Shown: positions 16,500 through 24,480, counted from the stretch's first letter. The stretch is 41,611 nucleotides of DNA from an uncultured Bacteroidales bacterium (GCA_902781045.1 CACZHT010000030.1:15091-56701); one strand, 5' to 3'. Made by a program: numbers and translations. The notes: generated from the sequence alone by a model not told the origin.

Positions 16500-16554
16500 A
16501 TGTCGGTGAAAATGGGGCATTGGTCTATTGCATGACCAAAATTGCCACACGCGC

Positions 16555-16584
16555 GTTAAACGGGCATACCATTTGCACGTCTAA
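16555..16584 (+). promoter_or_regulatory. candidate ECF-type promoter of the low-complexity secreted protein
   Basis: GTTAAA (16555-16560), 18 nt, then CGTCTAA (16578-16584), preceded by ACCATTTGCA. It resembles the element before the ECF sigma gene (ACCCCTTGC-GTCTAA) and sits at a similar distance from the ATG, about 95 nt. The primary-sigma motif TAnnTTTG is absent here. Control by the window's own ECF sigma factor is an inference. Confidence 0.38.
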
Positions 16585-16678
16585 CCAGTACAAGAAGCGA
16601 GAAACCAGAAACGAGATTCTGGGAGCCGGTTTCTTGATGATTAGGTTTGGATTATTAATTTATTAAAGATATAGCGTT

Positions 16679-18076
16679 ATGAAAACTACTGTACGTAATA
16701 TGATGATGAGCCTCGTGCTCATGGGCGGCATGATTCTTGCCGTGCCAGCCTCGGCGCAATTCTCGTCGAGCCGTCAACGCCCCTCAGCAGCTCGTGGCGC
16801 AAGCGTCTCAACACAGTCGCGCAGCGAAAGCCGCCAGTCACGCAGCGATAGCCGTCCACAGGTGAGCCGCAGTGCCAGCGACCGCCAGTCGCAGGTGAGC
16901 CGCAGTGCCGGCGACCGCCAGTCACAGGTGAGCCGCAACACCAATGCCGAACACCGGCAAGCCACCGCACGCTCGTCGCAGGGCAGCATGCGCAGTCGTG
17001 GTAGCGAGGCAGCTCGCATGACCACCGCGCCACAGTCGGCGCGCACCAGCCAGCCGCAAATGCAGTCGCGCTCGGCCAACGAGCGTACGCGCACCGGCGC
17101 ATCAGTCACTTCCGGCCGTTCTGACCACAGCAACGACAATGTCAACCCCGGCACCCGTGGTGGCAACGGACGCGGCACTGTGGGCACCATTCGTTCAGGC
17201 CGAGAGCGTCCGTCGATGCAGATTGGCGGAAACGGCATCCGCACTACTCAGCCCTCGGTCACTCCGTCAAACCTTGATGGCAACGGACGCGGCAACGGAC
17301 GCGGCGGCAATGGTGGCGTCAACCAAGGCGACAACAAGGGAGGCCATGGCCGTGACGGCATGGGCAACGACCGCAACGGACGTGGCAGCGACCGCAATGG
17401 ACGTGGCAGCGACCGCAACGGTCGTGGCAGCGACCGTAACGGAAGCGGCAACAACGGACACTATGACAATGGCAATCACCACGGCTATGGACCCAGTGGA
17501 CGCAACGGACACGTAAGACCCTACAACTACGACAGTCATCCACACCGCGACCACTTCATCTATGCTCACGCTCACCACAACTGGAGTCGTCCTCTGCCAC
17601 CGCCTCCGCGTCCCTATCGTCCGGCACCGCTGCGCTACTACCGTCCGGTGATTCCCGCTCACTACCGCCCCTACTATGGTGCACCGGTCATCGACCGTAT
17701 CCTGGGCATCACCTTTGGCACCTACTTTGATGTCTCGCTCGACTATCTGTACACCAGCGGCTACTATATCGACGGCTATCAGGAAAATATCGTCTATCTG
17801 CGCGATGTGAGCATGCTCAACCTGCTGTGGCCCGATGTGATGCTGAGCTATGATGCCGGAAGGCTGGCCAACGCACAGTTTGTCTACGCCACGACCTACC
17901 GCGACCGCAGCCGCTACAACCGCATCTACCACGACCTGAGTGCCGTCTATGGGCCTCCCATCAGTGTCGAGAGCGGCATGGCCACCTGGTTTGGCGGCAA
18001 CACCACTGGCTACGTCACTTTGAGCATCGGCAGCGACTACGGACGCTATTACACCACCTTGTCAATCGGATATTAA
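16679..18076 (+). CDS. secreted Ser/Arg/Gly/Asn-rich repeat protein with a conserved-looking C-terminal domain
   Basis: I do not recognise a named family. The 465-residue protein has a signal peptide (SLVLMGGMILAVPASA, cleavage after ASA near residue 29). Residues 30-270 are low-complexity: a Ser/Arg/Gln-rich part with repeated DRQSQVSRS, then a Gly/Asn/Arg part with four copies of SDRNGRG. A His/Pro/Tyr-rich hinge (about 275-335) leads to a compact C-terminal part of some 130 residues, rich in Tyr (ITFGTYFDVSLDYLYTSGYY to YYTTLSIGY). The composition suggests a periplasmic or surface protein that may bind polyanions or metal. It ends just before a hairpin shared with the convergent protease gene. 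The upstream region resembles that of the ECF sigma gene. Confidence 0.75.
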   Translation: MKTTVRNMMMSLVLMGGMILAVPASAQFSSSRQRPSAARGASVSTQSRSESRQSRSDSRPQVSRSASDRQSQVSRSAGDRQSQVSRNTNAEHRQATARSSQGSMRSRGSEAARMTTAPQSARTSQPQMQSRSANERTRTGASVTSGRSDHSNDNVNPGTRGGNGRGTVGTIRSGRERPSMQIGGNGIRTTQPSVTPSNLDGNGRGNGRGGNGGVNQGDNKGGHGRDGMGNDRNGRGSDRNGRGSDRNGRGSDRNGSGNNGHYDNGNHHGYGPSGRNGHVRPYNYDSHPHRDHFIYAHAHHNWSRPLPPPPRPYRPAPLRYYRPVIPAHYRPYYGAPVIDRILGITFGTYFDVSLDYLYTSGYYIDGYQENIVYLRDVSMLNLLWPDVMLSYDAGRLANAQFVYATTYRDRSRYNRIYHDLSAVYGPPISVESGMATWFGGNTTGYVTLSIGSDYGRYYTTLSIGY

Positions 18077-18087
18077 AGAAGCAAGAA

Positions 18088-18125
18088 GCATAATGGGCTT
18101 CGCCAACTGGCGAAGCCCATTATGC
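18088..18125. terminator. bidirectional hairpin between convergent genes
   Basis: GCATAATGGGCTTCGCC (18088-18104) and its exact complement (18109-18125) form a perfect 17-bp stem around AACT. It starts 11 nt after the stop of the secreted protein and ends one base before the stop codon of the protease, so it probably ends both transcripts. Confidence 0.85.
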
Positions 18126-18126
18126 A

Positions 18127-19803
18127 TTATTTCAAGGTCTTGGCCCACTGCCCTGGCTTGGATAGCAGCTCGGCTACCTTGACAATAGTTTCGTCGTGCC
18201 GAGCCTCATACTCGGTCTCGCCCGTCTGATAGTAGTATCGGGTGAGAATTTCCTGGGCCAGCAAGCGCGAGATCTCCTTGCGCTGGGTGTTCAGGTCATG
18301 GTCAAGGTCATGCTTGAGCAACTGCTCCAATTGCTTGAACGCCGCTTGGGTACTGTCGTTCATATATCCCTCGGCCTTGGCCACCTTTTGCAGACTCTCC
18401 AAGCCCTGCTCGCACACCTTGTCGTACTGGAACTTCTCAGGATCGATAAACGCTTTGAACTCATTGAAGATTTCGTCGGTGATTTCAAACTGGTCGGGTT
18501 GTGGAATGGTGGGATGTTGCGACTGGTAGCGAGTGGCAAAGTCAAAGGCCCACTGGTCGCGAACGATGTTGTAAACGAGTCGGTTAACCTCGGGATAATC
18601 AACCTTGACATCGGGCGTGATGCCTCCGCCCTCGCGCACCTCCCGCCCATGAGCGGTGTGAAAAACGCGTGCCGTCGAGTCGGTGGTAGTGCGGCTATAA
18701 GTGCCATCGGCGTTGCGATGCGAATAATCCACCTCCTGGATGAGACGACCGCTGGGGATGTAGTACTTCGACACTGTGACCTTGAGTATGCCGTCAAAGG
18801 GCAACGGGCGGGTTGTTTGCACCAAGCCCTTGCCGTAAGACCGTGAGCCGAAGATCACGGCACGGTCCAAATCCTGCAAGGCACCCGCGGTTATCTCGCT
18901 CGACGAGGCGCTGCCGCCATCGATGAGTACGGCCAGCGGAATCTTGGTGTCGAGTGGCTCCTGGGTGGTCTTATAGACCTTCTCGCTGGCCTTGTCGCGC
19001 CCTCTTGTGGTGAGCACGGTGGTGCCCTTGGGCACAAACAGTCCCACAATCTGCACAGCGCTCTCCATCAGTCCACCGCCATTGCCCCGCAAGTCCAGCA
19101 CCAGTGCCTTGACGGCAGGGTTCTTCTTGAGCTCGGTCACAGCGTCCTTGACTTGCTGTGCCGAGTGCTCGTTGAAGGTCGTGAGGCTGATGTATCCCAA
19201 GTTGCCTTGCACCACGCCATAGTAAGGCACGGGGTCGAGCTTGATGTTCTCGCGCTTGATGGCAAAAGTCTTGACACTGTCGTCGACGTAGGGGCGCACG
19301 ACCTGCACCGTCACGGTGGTGTTGGCTTGACCCTTGAGGTGCGCGCTCACACTGTCACTGTTCCAGCCGGTCACATCGATTCCGTCGATGGCTGTGATGC
19401 GGTCGCCGGCACGCAGACCGGCCTTGGCTGCCGGACTGTCCTTGTAGGGACCGCTGATGTAGACACCTTTCTTGCCGGTGATGCGCTGCTGGATGTAGGA
19501 ACCGATGCCGCCATACTGCCCGGTGCTGATGACCAGAAAATCGTCCTGGCTCTTGGCGGGGATGTATTCGGTATAGGGGTCGATGTCGTCGAGCATGGCG
19601 TTGATGGCAGTCTCGATTGACTTCTGTGCGTCAATCGAGTCGACATAGAACGTGTTCAGCTCTTTATAGACCGAGTTGAAGATGTCCAGGTTGCGGGCGA
19701 TGGCCGCCGGCGAGTTGTCCTTCTTGTCATCTGCTTTGACTGCCGGAATGATGAGTGATGCGGCAAGTGTGGCACAAGCCAGCAGGGTGATGTATCTTTT
19801 CAT
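18127..19803 (-). CDS. S41-family carboxy-terminal processing protease (CtpA/Prc-like)
   Basis: The 558-residue periplasmic serine protease has a signal peptide (YITLLACATLAASLIIPAVKA), a helical region, a PDZ domain (about 90-170; GIGSYIQQRITGKKGVYISGP to GDRITAIDGIDV) and the S41 core. The nucleophile is in GGSASSSEI (about Ser300) and the base in SYGKGLVQ (about Lys325). Their 25-residue spacing equals that of the E. coli Prc pair. Such proteases trim or degrade envelope proteins and can activate regulated proteolysis. An in-frame extension up to 19866 adds residues that do not look like part of the protein, and the signal peptide fits the ATG at 19803 (or the one two codons earlier). The C-terminal 150 residues are helical. 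Confidence 0.92.
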   Translation of the reverse strand: MKRYITLLACATLAASLIIPAVKADDKKDNSPAAIARNLDIFNSVYKELNTFYVDSIDAQKSIETAINAMLDDIDPYTEYIPAKSQDDFLVISTGQYGGIGSYIQQRITGKKGVYISGPYKDSPAAKAGLRAGDRITAIDGIDVTGWNSDSVSAHLKGQANTTVTVQVVRPYVDDSVKTFAIKRENIKLDPVPYYGVVQGNLGYISLTTFNEHSAQQVKDAVTELKKNPAVKALVLDLRGNGGGLMESAVQIVGLFVPKGTTVLTTRGRDKASEKVYKTTQEPLDTKIPLAVLIDGGSASSSEITAGALQDLDRAVIFGSRSYGKGLVQTTRPLPFDGILKVTVSKYYIPSGRLIQEVDYSHRNADGTYSRTTTDSTARVFHTAHGREVREGGGITPDVKVDYPEVNRLVYNIVRDQWAFDFATRYQSQHPTIPQPDQFEITDEIFNEFKAFIDPEKFQYDKVCEQGLESLQKVAKAEGYMNDSTQAAFKQLEQLLKHDLDHDLNTQRKEISRLLAQEILTRYYYQTGETEYEARHDETIVKVAELLSKPGQWAKTLK

Positions 19804-19910
19804 GACCATGAGTAGTTTCGTGTTTGAACTTGCGAATTTACTACAAATTGCCCAAATAGCCGACATCTGATGCCGATTTTATCATTTTTTGAGATTTCGA
19901 GGGCACAAAA

Positions 19911-19942
19911 TTTGCACCGCTCAAAGCAATTTACTATATTTG
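19911..19942 (+). promoter_or_regulatory. promoter of the exported protein at 19975
   Basis: TTTG at 19911-19914 and TATATTTG at 19935-19942 are 20 nt apart. Transcription would begin near 19949, which supports the ATG at 19975 over the in-frame ATG at 19870. Confidence 0.8.
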
Positions 19943-19974
19943 CAAAAAATATCGGAAAACCCAATATTATAGTT

Positions 19975-21132
19975 ATGAAAAGAATAGCAATCATTTTTGC
20001 CCTATGTGCCGCGGCAATGAGCTGCTGGGCAATGACCGACGACGAGCAAGACCGCATGGTATGGAACCACCTGGGCGACATCCTGATAGAGGATGAGGGC
20101 CACACCGCCTACATGTACTTTGCCAACACCGATGCCGACGGCGACGGCATCGACGACTTGATTATCTCAACCGAGAGCCGCCCGACCGCGGGCCGCGTCT
20201 TCAAGGCCTACTCAGTGGGCAAGAACATGGCACCCATCACCGTCAACACATCGGTGATCGAACCGTTGGACCATAGCGAACTCTGGACGACGACTGAATA
20301 CATAGCAAACAGATGGTCGCTGCCCGCTGGCGACATCACGTTGCAGGAGCCACCCATCTTTATCTCAGGCATGGAGAAGGCCAAGAATGAGTTCATCGGC
20401 TGGCGTGAAAGTAATTACCCCCCGGGCAGCAAGTACACCCACATGGTGTTCAAGCCCCATGTCAATGAAATCCGGTTTGTGGGTGACGATCGCATCTTCT
20501 CATCGCTGGATGGTGACACCCTGTGGCAGAGCGTGCGAGAGTTCAAACTCAAAGACCCTAAGGTGGTGGCTAAGATGTTCCGCGGTTACACTGATGGCAA
20601 TGCAGTGCCTGTAGCAGTGACACGCAACTTCCTCACCACTCACCAGCCGTTGCAGTTCAGCCGTTGGCTCAGTCCCGAGCCGGTGCGCACCGTTGACCGC
20701 AGTGCCATGCAGATAATCCTTGCGCACTATGGCATGAAGTACAGCATCATGCGCTCGCAATGGCTGGCAACACTGCCCACCGAGGTGGGCAACCGCGACT
20801 ACTATCAGGTGCTACTGGTGGGACCTAAGAGCGCCCTATATGCCACCGTGTGCGTTGCCGAGGGCACCGTCGCGTCGGCCTACGAGTATGAAGACTACAG
20901 CGAGACGGGCTACAATCGTGACTTGAGCGACCTCAATATGTTTGAGAGCGATGTTGACGGCCTGTTCAGCGAGCATCTGCCCGAAATCATGTGCATCATG
21001 CAGACCGACCAAGGCCTGGAACTGTACTTCCGTTGGACATCAATGGAAGGCACCCACTACAGCGTCGTGCGCGAGGTGGGCACCCGCATGGTACTTGTGC
21101 TTGATGAATACCACTACTGGATGTTCGGGTGA
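19975..21132 (+). CDS. exported protein of unknown function
   Basis: No family was recognised. The 385-residue product starts with a short signal sequence (MKRIAIIFALCAAAMSCWA). The cysteine in AMSC could be a lipoprotein site, but the lipobox is poor and cleavage after CWA is equally possible. Residues about 45-56 (NTDADGDGIDDL) look like a calcium-binding loop of the thrombospondin-3 type. The rest is mixed alpha/beta with many Trp and Tyr and no membrane segments; it includes MQIILAHYGMKYSIMRSQW and ends in VLVLDEYHYWMFG. An upstream in-frame ATG at 19870 lies before the promoter and is rejected. The gene is alone, between the divergent protease and the tRNA genes. Confidence 0.75.
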   Translation: MKRIAIIFALCAAAMSCWAMTDDEQDRMVWNHLGDILIEDEGHTAYMYFANTDADGDGIDDLIISTESRPTAGRVFKAYSVGKNMAPITVNTSVIEPLDHSELWTTTEYIANRWSLPAGDITLQEPPIFISGMEKAKNEFIGWRESNYPPGSKYTHMVFKPHVNEIRFVGDDRIFSSLDGDTLWQSVREFKLKDPKVVAKMFRGYTDGNAVPVAVTRNFLTTHQPLQFSRWLSPEPVRTVDRSAMQIILAHYGMKYSIMRSQWLATLPTEVGNRDYYQVLLVGPKSALYATVCVAEGTVASAYEYEDYSETGYNRDLSDLNMFESDVDGLFSEHLPEIMCIMQTDQGLELYFRWTSMEGTHYSVVREVGTRMVLVLDEYHYWMFG

Positions 21133-21198
21133 AAAGGGGAGGCTTTTGACTAAAAAGCAATGAAAAATTGGGCGAGATGTGATTTTTTTTCGAAAAAA

Positions 21199-21230
21199 TT
21201 TGGTCAGTCCAAAAAGTCGCCGTATCTTTG
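21199..21230 (+). promoter_or_regulatory. promoter of the tRNA-Asn pair
   Basis: TTTG (21199-21202), 20 nt, TATCTTTG (21223-21230). Transcription would start near 21237, about 26 nt before the first tRNA. Confidence 0.82.
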
Positions 21231-21262
21231 CACCGCATTTCCCGAAAGGGGGTGTGGTGACT

Positions 21263-21336
21263 GCCTCAATAGCTCAGTTGGTTAGAGCACATGACTGTTA
21301 ATCATGGGGTCGTTGGTTCAAGTCCATCTTGAGGCG
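21263..21336 (+). tRNA. tRNA-Asn (anticodon GTT), copy 1
   Basis: Cloverleaf of 74 nt: acceptor GCCTCAA/TTGAGGC, D-arm GCTCAGTTGGTTAGAGC, anticodon stem CATGA/TCATG with loop CTGTTAA (anticodon GTT), T-arm GTTGG-TTCAAGT-CCATC read with its usual pairing, discriminator G. The 3' CCA is not encoded. Confidence 0.95.
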
Positions 21337-21374
21337 CACAGGTCGCGGAGCGAGACCGTTAAACACGCTCACTA

Positions 21375-21448
21375 GCCTCAATAGCTCAGTTGGTTAGAGC
21401 ACATGACTGTTAATCATGGGGTCGTTGGTTCAAGTCCATCTTGAGGCG
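21375..21448 (+). tRNA. tRNA-Asn (anticodon GTT), copy 2
   Basis: Identical over all 74 nt to copy 1, 38 nt downstream and without its own promoter, so probably from one precursor. The spacer holds a short hairpin (GGTC...GACC near 21342-21358) that may guide processing. Confidence 0.95.
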
Positions 21449-21450
21449 CA

Positions 21451-21495
21451 AACGTGGGAGGAAACAGCAAGCGTTTTCTCCCACGTTGTTTGTTT
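21451..21495 (+). terminator. terminator of the tRNA-Asn operon
   Basis: AACGTGGGAG (21451-21460) pairs with CTCCCACGTT (21478-21487), with an inner GAAAAC-type extension, followed by GTTTGTTTG. It starts two bases after the second tRNA. Confidence 0.8.
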
Positions 21496-21564
21496 GAGTC
21501 GCACAGCAAGCGACTCAACGAAAGAAACGCCACGGTTCCAGCTGTGAAACCGTGGCGCAATTTT
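21496..21564. terminator. two further hairpins between the tRNA genes and the LuxR-type gene
   Basis: GAGTCGC/GCGACTC (21496-21516) and CGCCACGGTT/AACCGTGGCG (21528-21557), the latter followed by CAATTTT. The second may back up the tRNA terminator or end the convergent LuxR-type transcript. Confidence 0.6.
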
Positions 21565-21625
21565 GAGTGATGTGTTTAGGCTCAGATGACCTTATAATAT
21601 TTGAAAATGTCCGTCACAACACGTG

Positions 21626-21850
21626 TCAGTCATCCAAATTCAGCAATCGCATGCGGAATGCGTTGCCAATAAGCTCTGCAGCATTGCGCGAGGCGGTCTT
21701 GCGCAACAATTGTTTGCGGTGGTACTCCACCGTGTTGGACGAGATGTAAAGCTGCTCGGAAATTTCCTTGCTACTGAATCCTCTCGATAACAATTCTAGC
21801 ACCTCAAGTTCTCTCGCAGTTAGTTCGATGTTGGGGTTGCTCATACACAA
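21626..21850 (-). CDS. small stand-alone LuxR-type HTH protein
   Basis: The 74-residue product is little more than one LuxR-type DNA-binding domain: LTARELEVLELLSRGFSSKEISEQLYISSNTVEYHRKQLLRKTASRNAAELI. These are the four helices of the GerE fold, with the recognition helix in ISSNTVEYHRKQL. It has no receiver or sensing domain, so it is either a minimal regulator or depends on a partner. It has its own good promoter (21890-21922). The codon use is more AT-rich than in neighbouring genes and it sits at the edge of an AT-rich gene-poor stretch, which may point to a different origin. A start two codons later (MSNPN) is equally possible. Confidence 0.85.
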   Translation of the reverse strand: MCMSNPNIELTARELEVLELLSRGFSSKEISEQLYISSNTVEYHRKQLLRKTASRNAAELIGNAFRMRLLNLDD

Positions 21851-21889
21851 AAAAATCTATAAAACAATAATCCAGTAAATATTGGACTG

Positions 21890-21922
21890 CAAATTTAAGT
21901 GTAAAGCACAAATATTTCCAAA
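21890..21922 (-). promoter_or_regulatory. promoter of the small LuxR-type gene
   Basis: On the minus strand TTTG (21922-21919), 21 nt, TAAATTTG (21897-21890). Leader about 33 nt. Confidence 0.7.
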
Positions 21923-22113
21923 CAATTTAGCAACAATTTTCACCTATGTGCCTCAAAACTACTCATTTCGGTGAACTCAACCTACTGTGTTTGGCATAAA
22001 TGTAAGCATAGCTGAGCAAATAAGTTACAACCCGCAGGCTGCATAATCACGACATAAACTTACAAGTATATCGATAATTATTTTACGCACAAGATAATTT
22101 CTTGATTCTCACT

Positions 22114-22203
22114 GATTTCGGTAGGCAGGCGATGCTTCTCATGGTTCCCATATCTGACCGGCACGCATGACTTCGGAATGTATAGCATTCGCTACCGAAA
22201 ATC
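22114..22203. other. structured element: long two-stage inverted repeat in gene-free DNA
   Basis: GATTTCGGTAG (22114-22124) pairs with CTACCGAAAATC (22192-22203, one bulged A). Directly inside, GCGATGCT (22129-22136) pairs with AGCATTCGC (22184-22192, one bulge). TCATG and CATGA can pair in the apical part. The 47-nt loop region is GC-richer than the flanks. The element lies in the 21851-22478 gap, where no gene is seen. It could be a structured RNA, a protein-binding site or the remains of a mobile element. Confidence 0.4.
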
Positions 22204-22286
22204 TTAATACCCCCAATAAAAACACTACTCTAAACCGTAAGATTTCGCTTTTTTGTGCCAAAAATGTAAAATTTTATCAACAAACA

Positions 22287-22318
22287 TTTGGCCACTTCAA
22301 AAATATGTCTTATCTTTG
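22287..22318 (+). promoter_or_regulatory. orphan promoter pointing into gene-free DNA
   Basis: TTTG (22287-22290), 20 nt, TATCTTTG (22311-22318): as good a match as any promoter here, identical in -7 and spacing to that of the tRNA pair. No gene follows on the plus strand before the convergent sulfatase gene ends at 22479. Confidence 0.7.
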
Positions 22319-22324
22319 CATCGT

Positions 22325-22460
22325 AATAACGAAAATCAGTTTTTAGGTTTCATTTTAGGGTTAATGGTATAAAATATGATTGGATGTAAATAAAGTAAAT
22401 TTTCTCATACTCTAAAAACTGGCGGCTGCGGTTTTGTGAAAAACTGCAGCCGTAATCGTT
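22325..22460 (+). ncRNA. candidate small non-coding RNA
   Basis: Predicted from a strong promoter ending at 22318 and a stable hairpin at 22423-22452. The roughly 135-nt transcript has no open frame longer than five codons. No known RNA family was recognised. On this strand the hairpin is followed by TAATCGTTATTTG rather than a clean T run, so termination is uncertain. An abandoned promoter of a lost gene is the main alternative. Confidence 0.35.
22423..22452 (-). terminator. terminator of the sulfatase gene (possibly bidirectional)
   Basis: CGGCTGCGGTTTT (22423-22435) pairs with AAAACTGCAGCCG (22440-22452) with one G-T pair. On the minus strand it is followed by CCAGTTTTTAG. Confidence 0.75.
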
Positions 22461-22478
22461 ATTTGTCGCCAGGTCATC

Positions 22479-24290
22479 TCATTTGCCTGGTGTGTGCGTG
22501 TCAAACCAGCGTGACGTGATGAGCAGTCGTGACACCTCCCAGGCCTCGACCTGGCGCGGCAGCAGCGGGCTGGAGCCGCAAGTCTCGGCAGGTGACATCG
22601 CCACCGACGACACGGCTGGCATGCGAAGCAGACTGTTGCCCACCCCTTTCCAGGCATAGCTGTTGGCACCCATCAGATCGAGCAATGTCGGGTAGACATC
22701 AATCTGCCCGAACACTTGCTCCAAGCGGTGCCCATGCCCACTGTTGAGCACAAGTAGCACACAGTCGCGACCATCTGGGTCGATAGCCGGTCGCCCGTGG
22801 GGATCCTGGTCGACAAAGTCGTTGTGGTCACTGACCACAACGATGAGCGAGTTGTCGTACACCCCCTGCCTGCGCAGACGGTCGATGAACAGCCCAAGCT
22901 CGCGGTCGAACACAGCCACTCGCTCCAGATAGTTGCGCACCTTGAGCGTATACAGCCCACTGCGGCTGATCCACGACTCGGGCACATCGACCCGGCTGTA
23001 AGGCTCATGCATGCCCAGCGTCACCACCTGAGCCACAAAAGGCTGCCGCAGCCGTGACAGATGGCGCGAGGCTGCCTCCAGAATCACCTTGTCCCACTGC
23101 CACTGGCTGGGCTGGAGCAGCGGCTTGAGCTCGCGACCGCCATGAAACTCGCTGTAACCATAGGTGTGCGCTGTGGCCTCGGCGTTCCACAATGCCGGCG
23201 GGTCGGCACAGATGTGGACATTGACGGGGCGGTGCAATGCCTCGACCAGTGTGGGGTAGTGCGCGTGCGGATAGACCATGGCCACGGCGCGTTGCTCCAG
23301 AGGCAGCAGTCCCGTGTTGTACATGAAGTGTCCATCGCTCGAGCCGCCATTTTTCACTTGGCGCCGCATGTGCAGCCCTACGATGCTGGACGTGTCGGCA
23401 CACAGGGCGTTAAGCACAGGGGTGACCTCGCGCCCGTCGAGGCGCAGGTTCACCACCCACGAGTTGAGCGACTCGACAATGACCACAATCAGGTTGTCGC
23501 GGCCGGCCGAATGGGTGTTGTCGGCATAGGCGGGCATGGCCTGCAGGAACGCTGTGACGCGCTTCTCGTCGACGTCGGTGAGGCTGCTGTGCTGTGCCAG
23601 CTCGACCACGGCACTATAAGCGAGATAGCCTGTCAGGCCGTTGTCGGCCAGATAGGATGCGTGCGACATCTTGACGTGGGTGTAATTGTCGTTGAGATAC
23701 TCGGGCACGCTCACCGACTTGTGCCAGTAGACCGTATAGGTCACCACATCGGCTGCCACATGCAGCCCTATCACCGCCAGAATCACCCTGAGCCACCCTC
23801 TGCGTGGTGGCTCGCCGTCGGCACCATTGCGACTCAGCCACAGCACATCGGCAGCGGCCAGCGCGACAAACGGCACAACAAAGAGCCAGCAGCGCGGAGT
23901 CCAGTTGGACAGCGCACTGTCCAACACCATCGCATCGAGGTTCTGCCACAATACAAACGATGACGGGGGCATCAGGTCGAAGTAGGTGGGGAAATACATC
24001 AGCTGTGCCACTCCCCATGCCGTGAACAACGACAACAAGAGCCACTGCAACCAGCGCCAGTGGCGGCGAATGGCCATGGCAGGCAGGGACAGCAGCAGCG
24101 CGTCGGCCACGCACACCAGCACAGTGTGCAGCCAGCCCATGACACGCATCGTGCCCCATACGGGAGTCCTGTAAGCGCGGGTGAGCCACAGCAAGATGAC
24201 CAGCTGCAGCGCCACAGCGGCCACAGCCAGCAGCACAAAGGCACGACGGCGATGCGACATCAGACCCTGGAGGCGACTAGTAGTTTTCAT
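22479..24290 (-). CDS. LtaS-like membrane sulfatase/phosphoglycerol transferase-type protein
   Basis: The product (603 residues from the first ATG) has about five N-terminal membrane helices (within residues 15-185). A periplasmic alkaline-phosphatase-superfamily domain follows (about 262-590). Metal and catalytic motifs of the LtaS/MdoB group are visible: VIVESLNSW (Glu273), GGSSDG (Ser317, at the place where LtaS has its nucleophile Thr) and VVVSDHNDF near the C-terminus. Such enzymes transfer phosphoglycerol or phosphoethanolamine to envelope polymers or lipids. The donor and acceptor here are unknown, and Bacteroidota make no lipoteichoic acid. The promoter -7 element ends only 5 nt before the ATG at 24290, so either the mRNA is leaderless or translation starts at the ATG at 24260 (MSHRRRAF). 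Confidence 0.85.
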   Translation of the reverse strand: MKTTSRLQGLMSHRRRAFVLLAVAAVALQLVILLWLTRAYRTPVWGTMRVMGWLHTVLVCVADALLLSLPAMAIRRHWRWLQWLLLSLFTAWGVAQLMYFPTYFDLMPPSSFVLWQNLDAMVLDSALSNWTPRCWLFVVPFVALAAADVLWLSRNGADGEPPRRGWLRVILAVIGLHVAADVVTYTVYWHKSVSVPEYLNDNYTHVKMSHASYLADNGLTGYLAYSAVVELAQHSSLTDVDEKRVTAFLQAMPAYADNTHSAGRDNLIVVIVESLNSWVVNLRLDGREVTPVLNALCADTSSIVGLHMRRQVKNGGSSDGHFMYNTGLLPLEQRAVAMVYPHAHYPTLVEALHRPVNVHICADPPALWNAEATAHTYGYSEFHGGRELKPLLQPSQWQWDKVILEAASRHLSRLRQPFVAQVVTLGMHEPYSRVDVPESWISRSGLYTLKVRNYLERVAVFDRELGLFIDRLRRQGVYDNSLIVVVSDHNDFVDQDPHGRPAIDPDGRDCVLLVLNSGHGHRLEQVFGQIDVYPTLLDLMGANSYAWKGVGNSLLRMPAVSSVAMSPAETCGSSPLLPRQVEAWEVSRLLITSRWFDTHTPGK

Positions 24291-24294
24291 GCCG

Positions 24295-24328
24295 CAAAAT
24301 TAGTAAAAGTTTCTTAAAATGGGGCAAA
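24295..24328 (-). promoter_or_regulatory. promoter of the sulfatase gene
   Basis: On the minus strand TTTG (24328-24325), 22 nt, TAATTTTG (24302-24295). Predicted transcription start near 24288, at the first ATG itself. Confidence 0.65.
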
Positions 24329-24414
24329 TGTGCCGAGAGTTTCGGAATAAAGTGCTGATTTGACCGTCATCACTCATGAACTTCGGCAAGCGGGCGCATT
24401 TTTCAGTGCCCAAT

Positions 24415-24445
24415 TTTCAGTTATCAATAAATTGTGCTAACTTTG
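24415..24445 (+). promoter_or_regulatory. promoter of the THUMP methyltransferase
   Basis: TTTC (24415-24418, near-match), 19 nt, TAACTTTG (24438-24445). It places the transcript start near 24452 and rules out the in-frame ATG at 24376. Confidence 0.7.
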
Positions 24446-24480
24446 CAGCCCGAAATCCACTATCACTATTCACTACGGAG

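Noticed and set aside
17267..17932. minus-strand gene opposite the low-complexity secreted protein
   Set aside because: Val/Ala-rich translation of the complementary repeat strand with no promoter.
21263..21448. tRNA-linked integration site
   Set aside because: No integrase gene and no repeat of the tRNA 3' end was found in the window.
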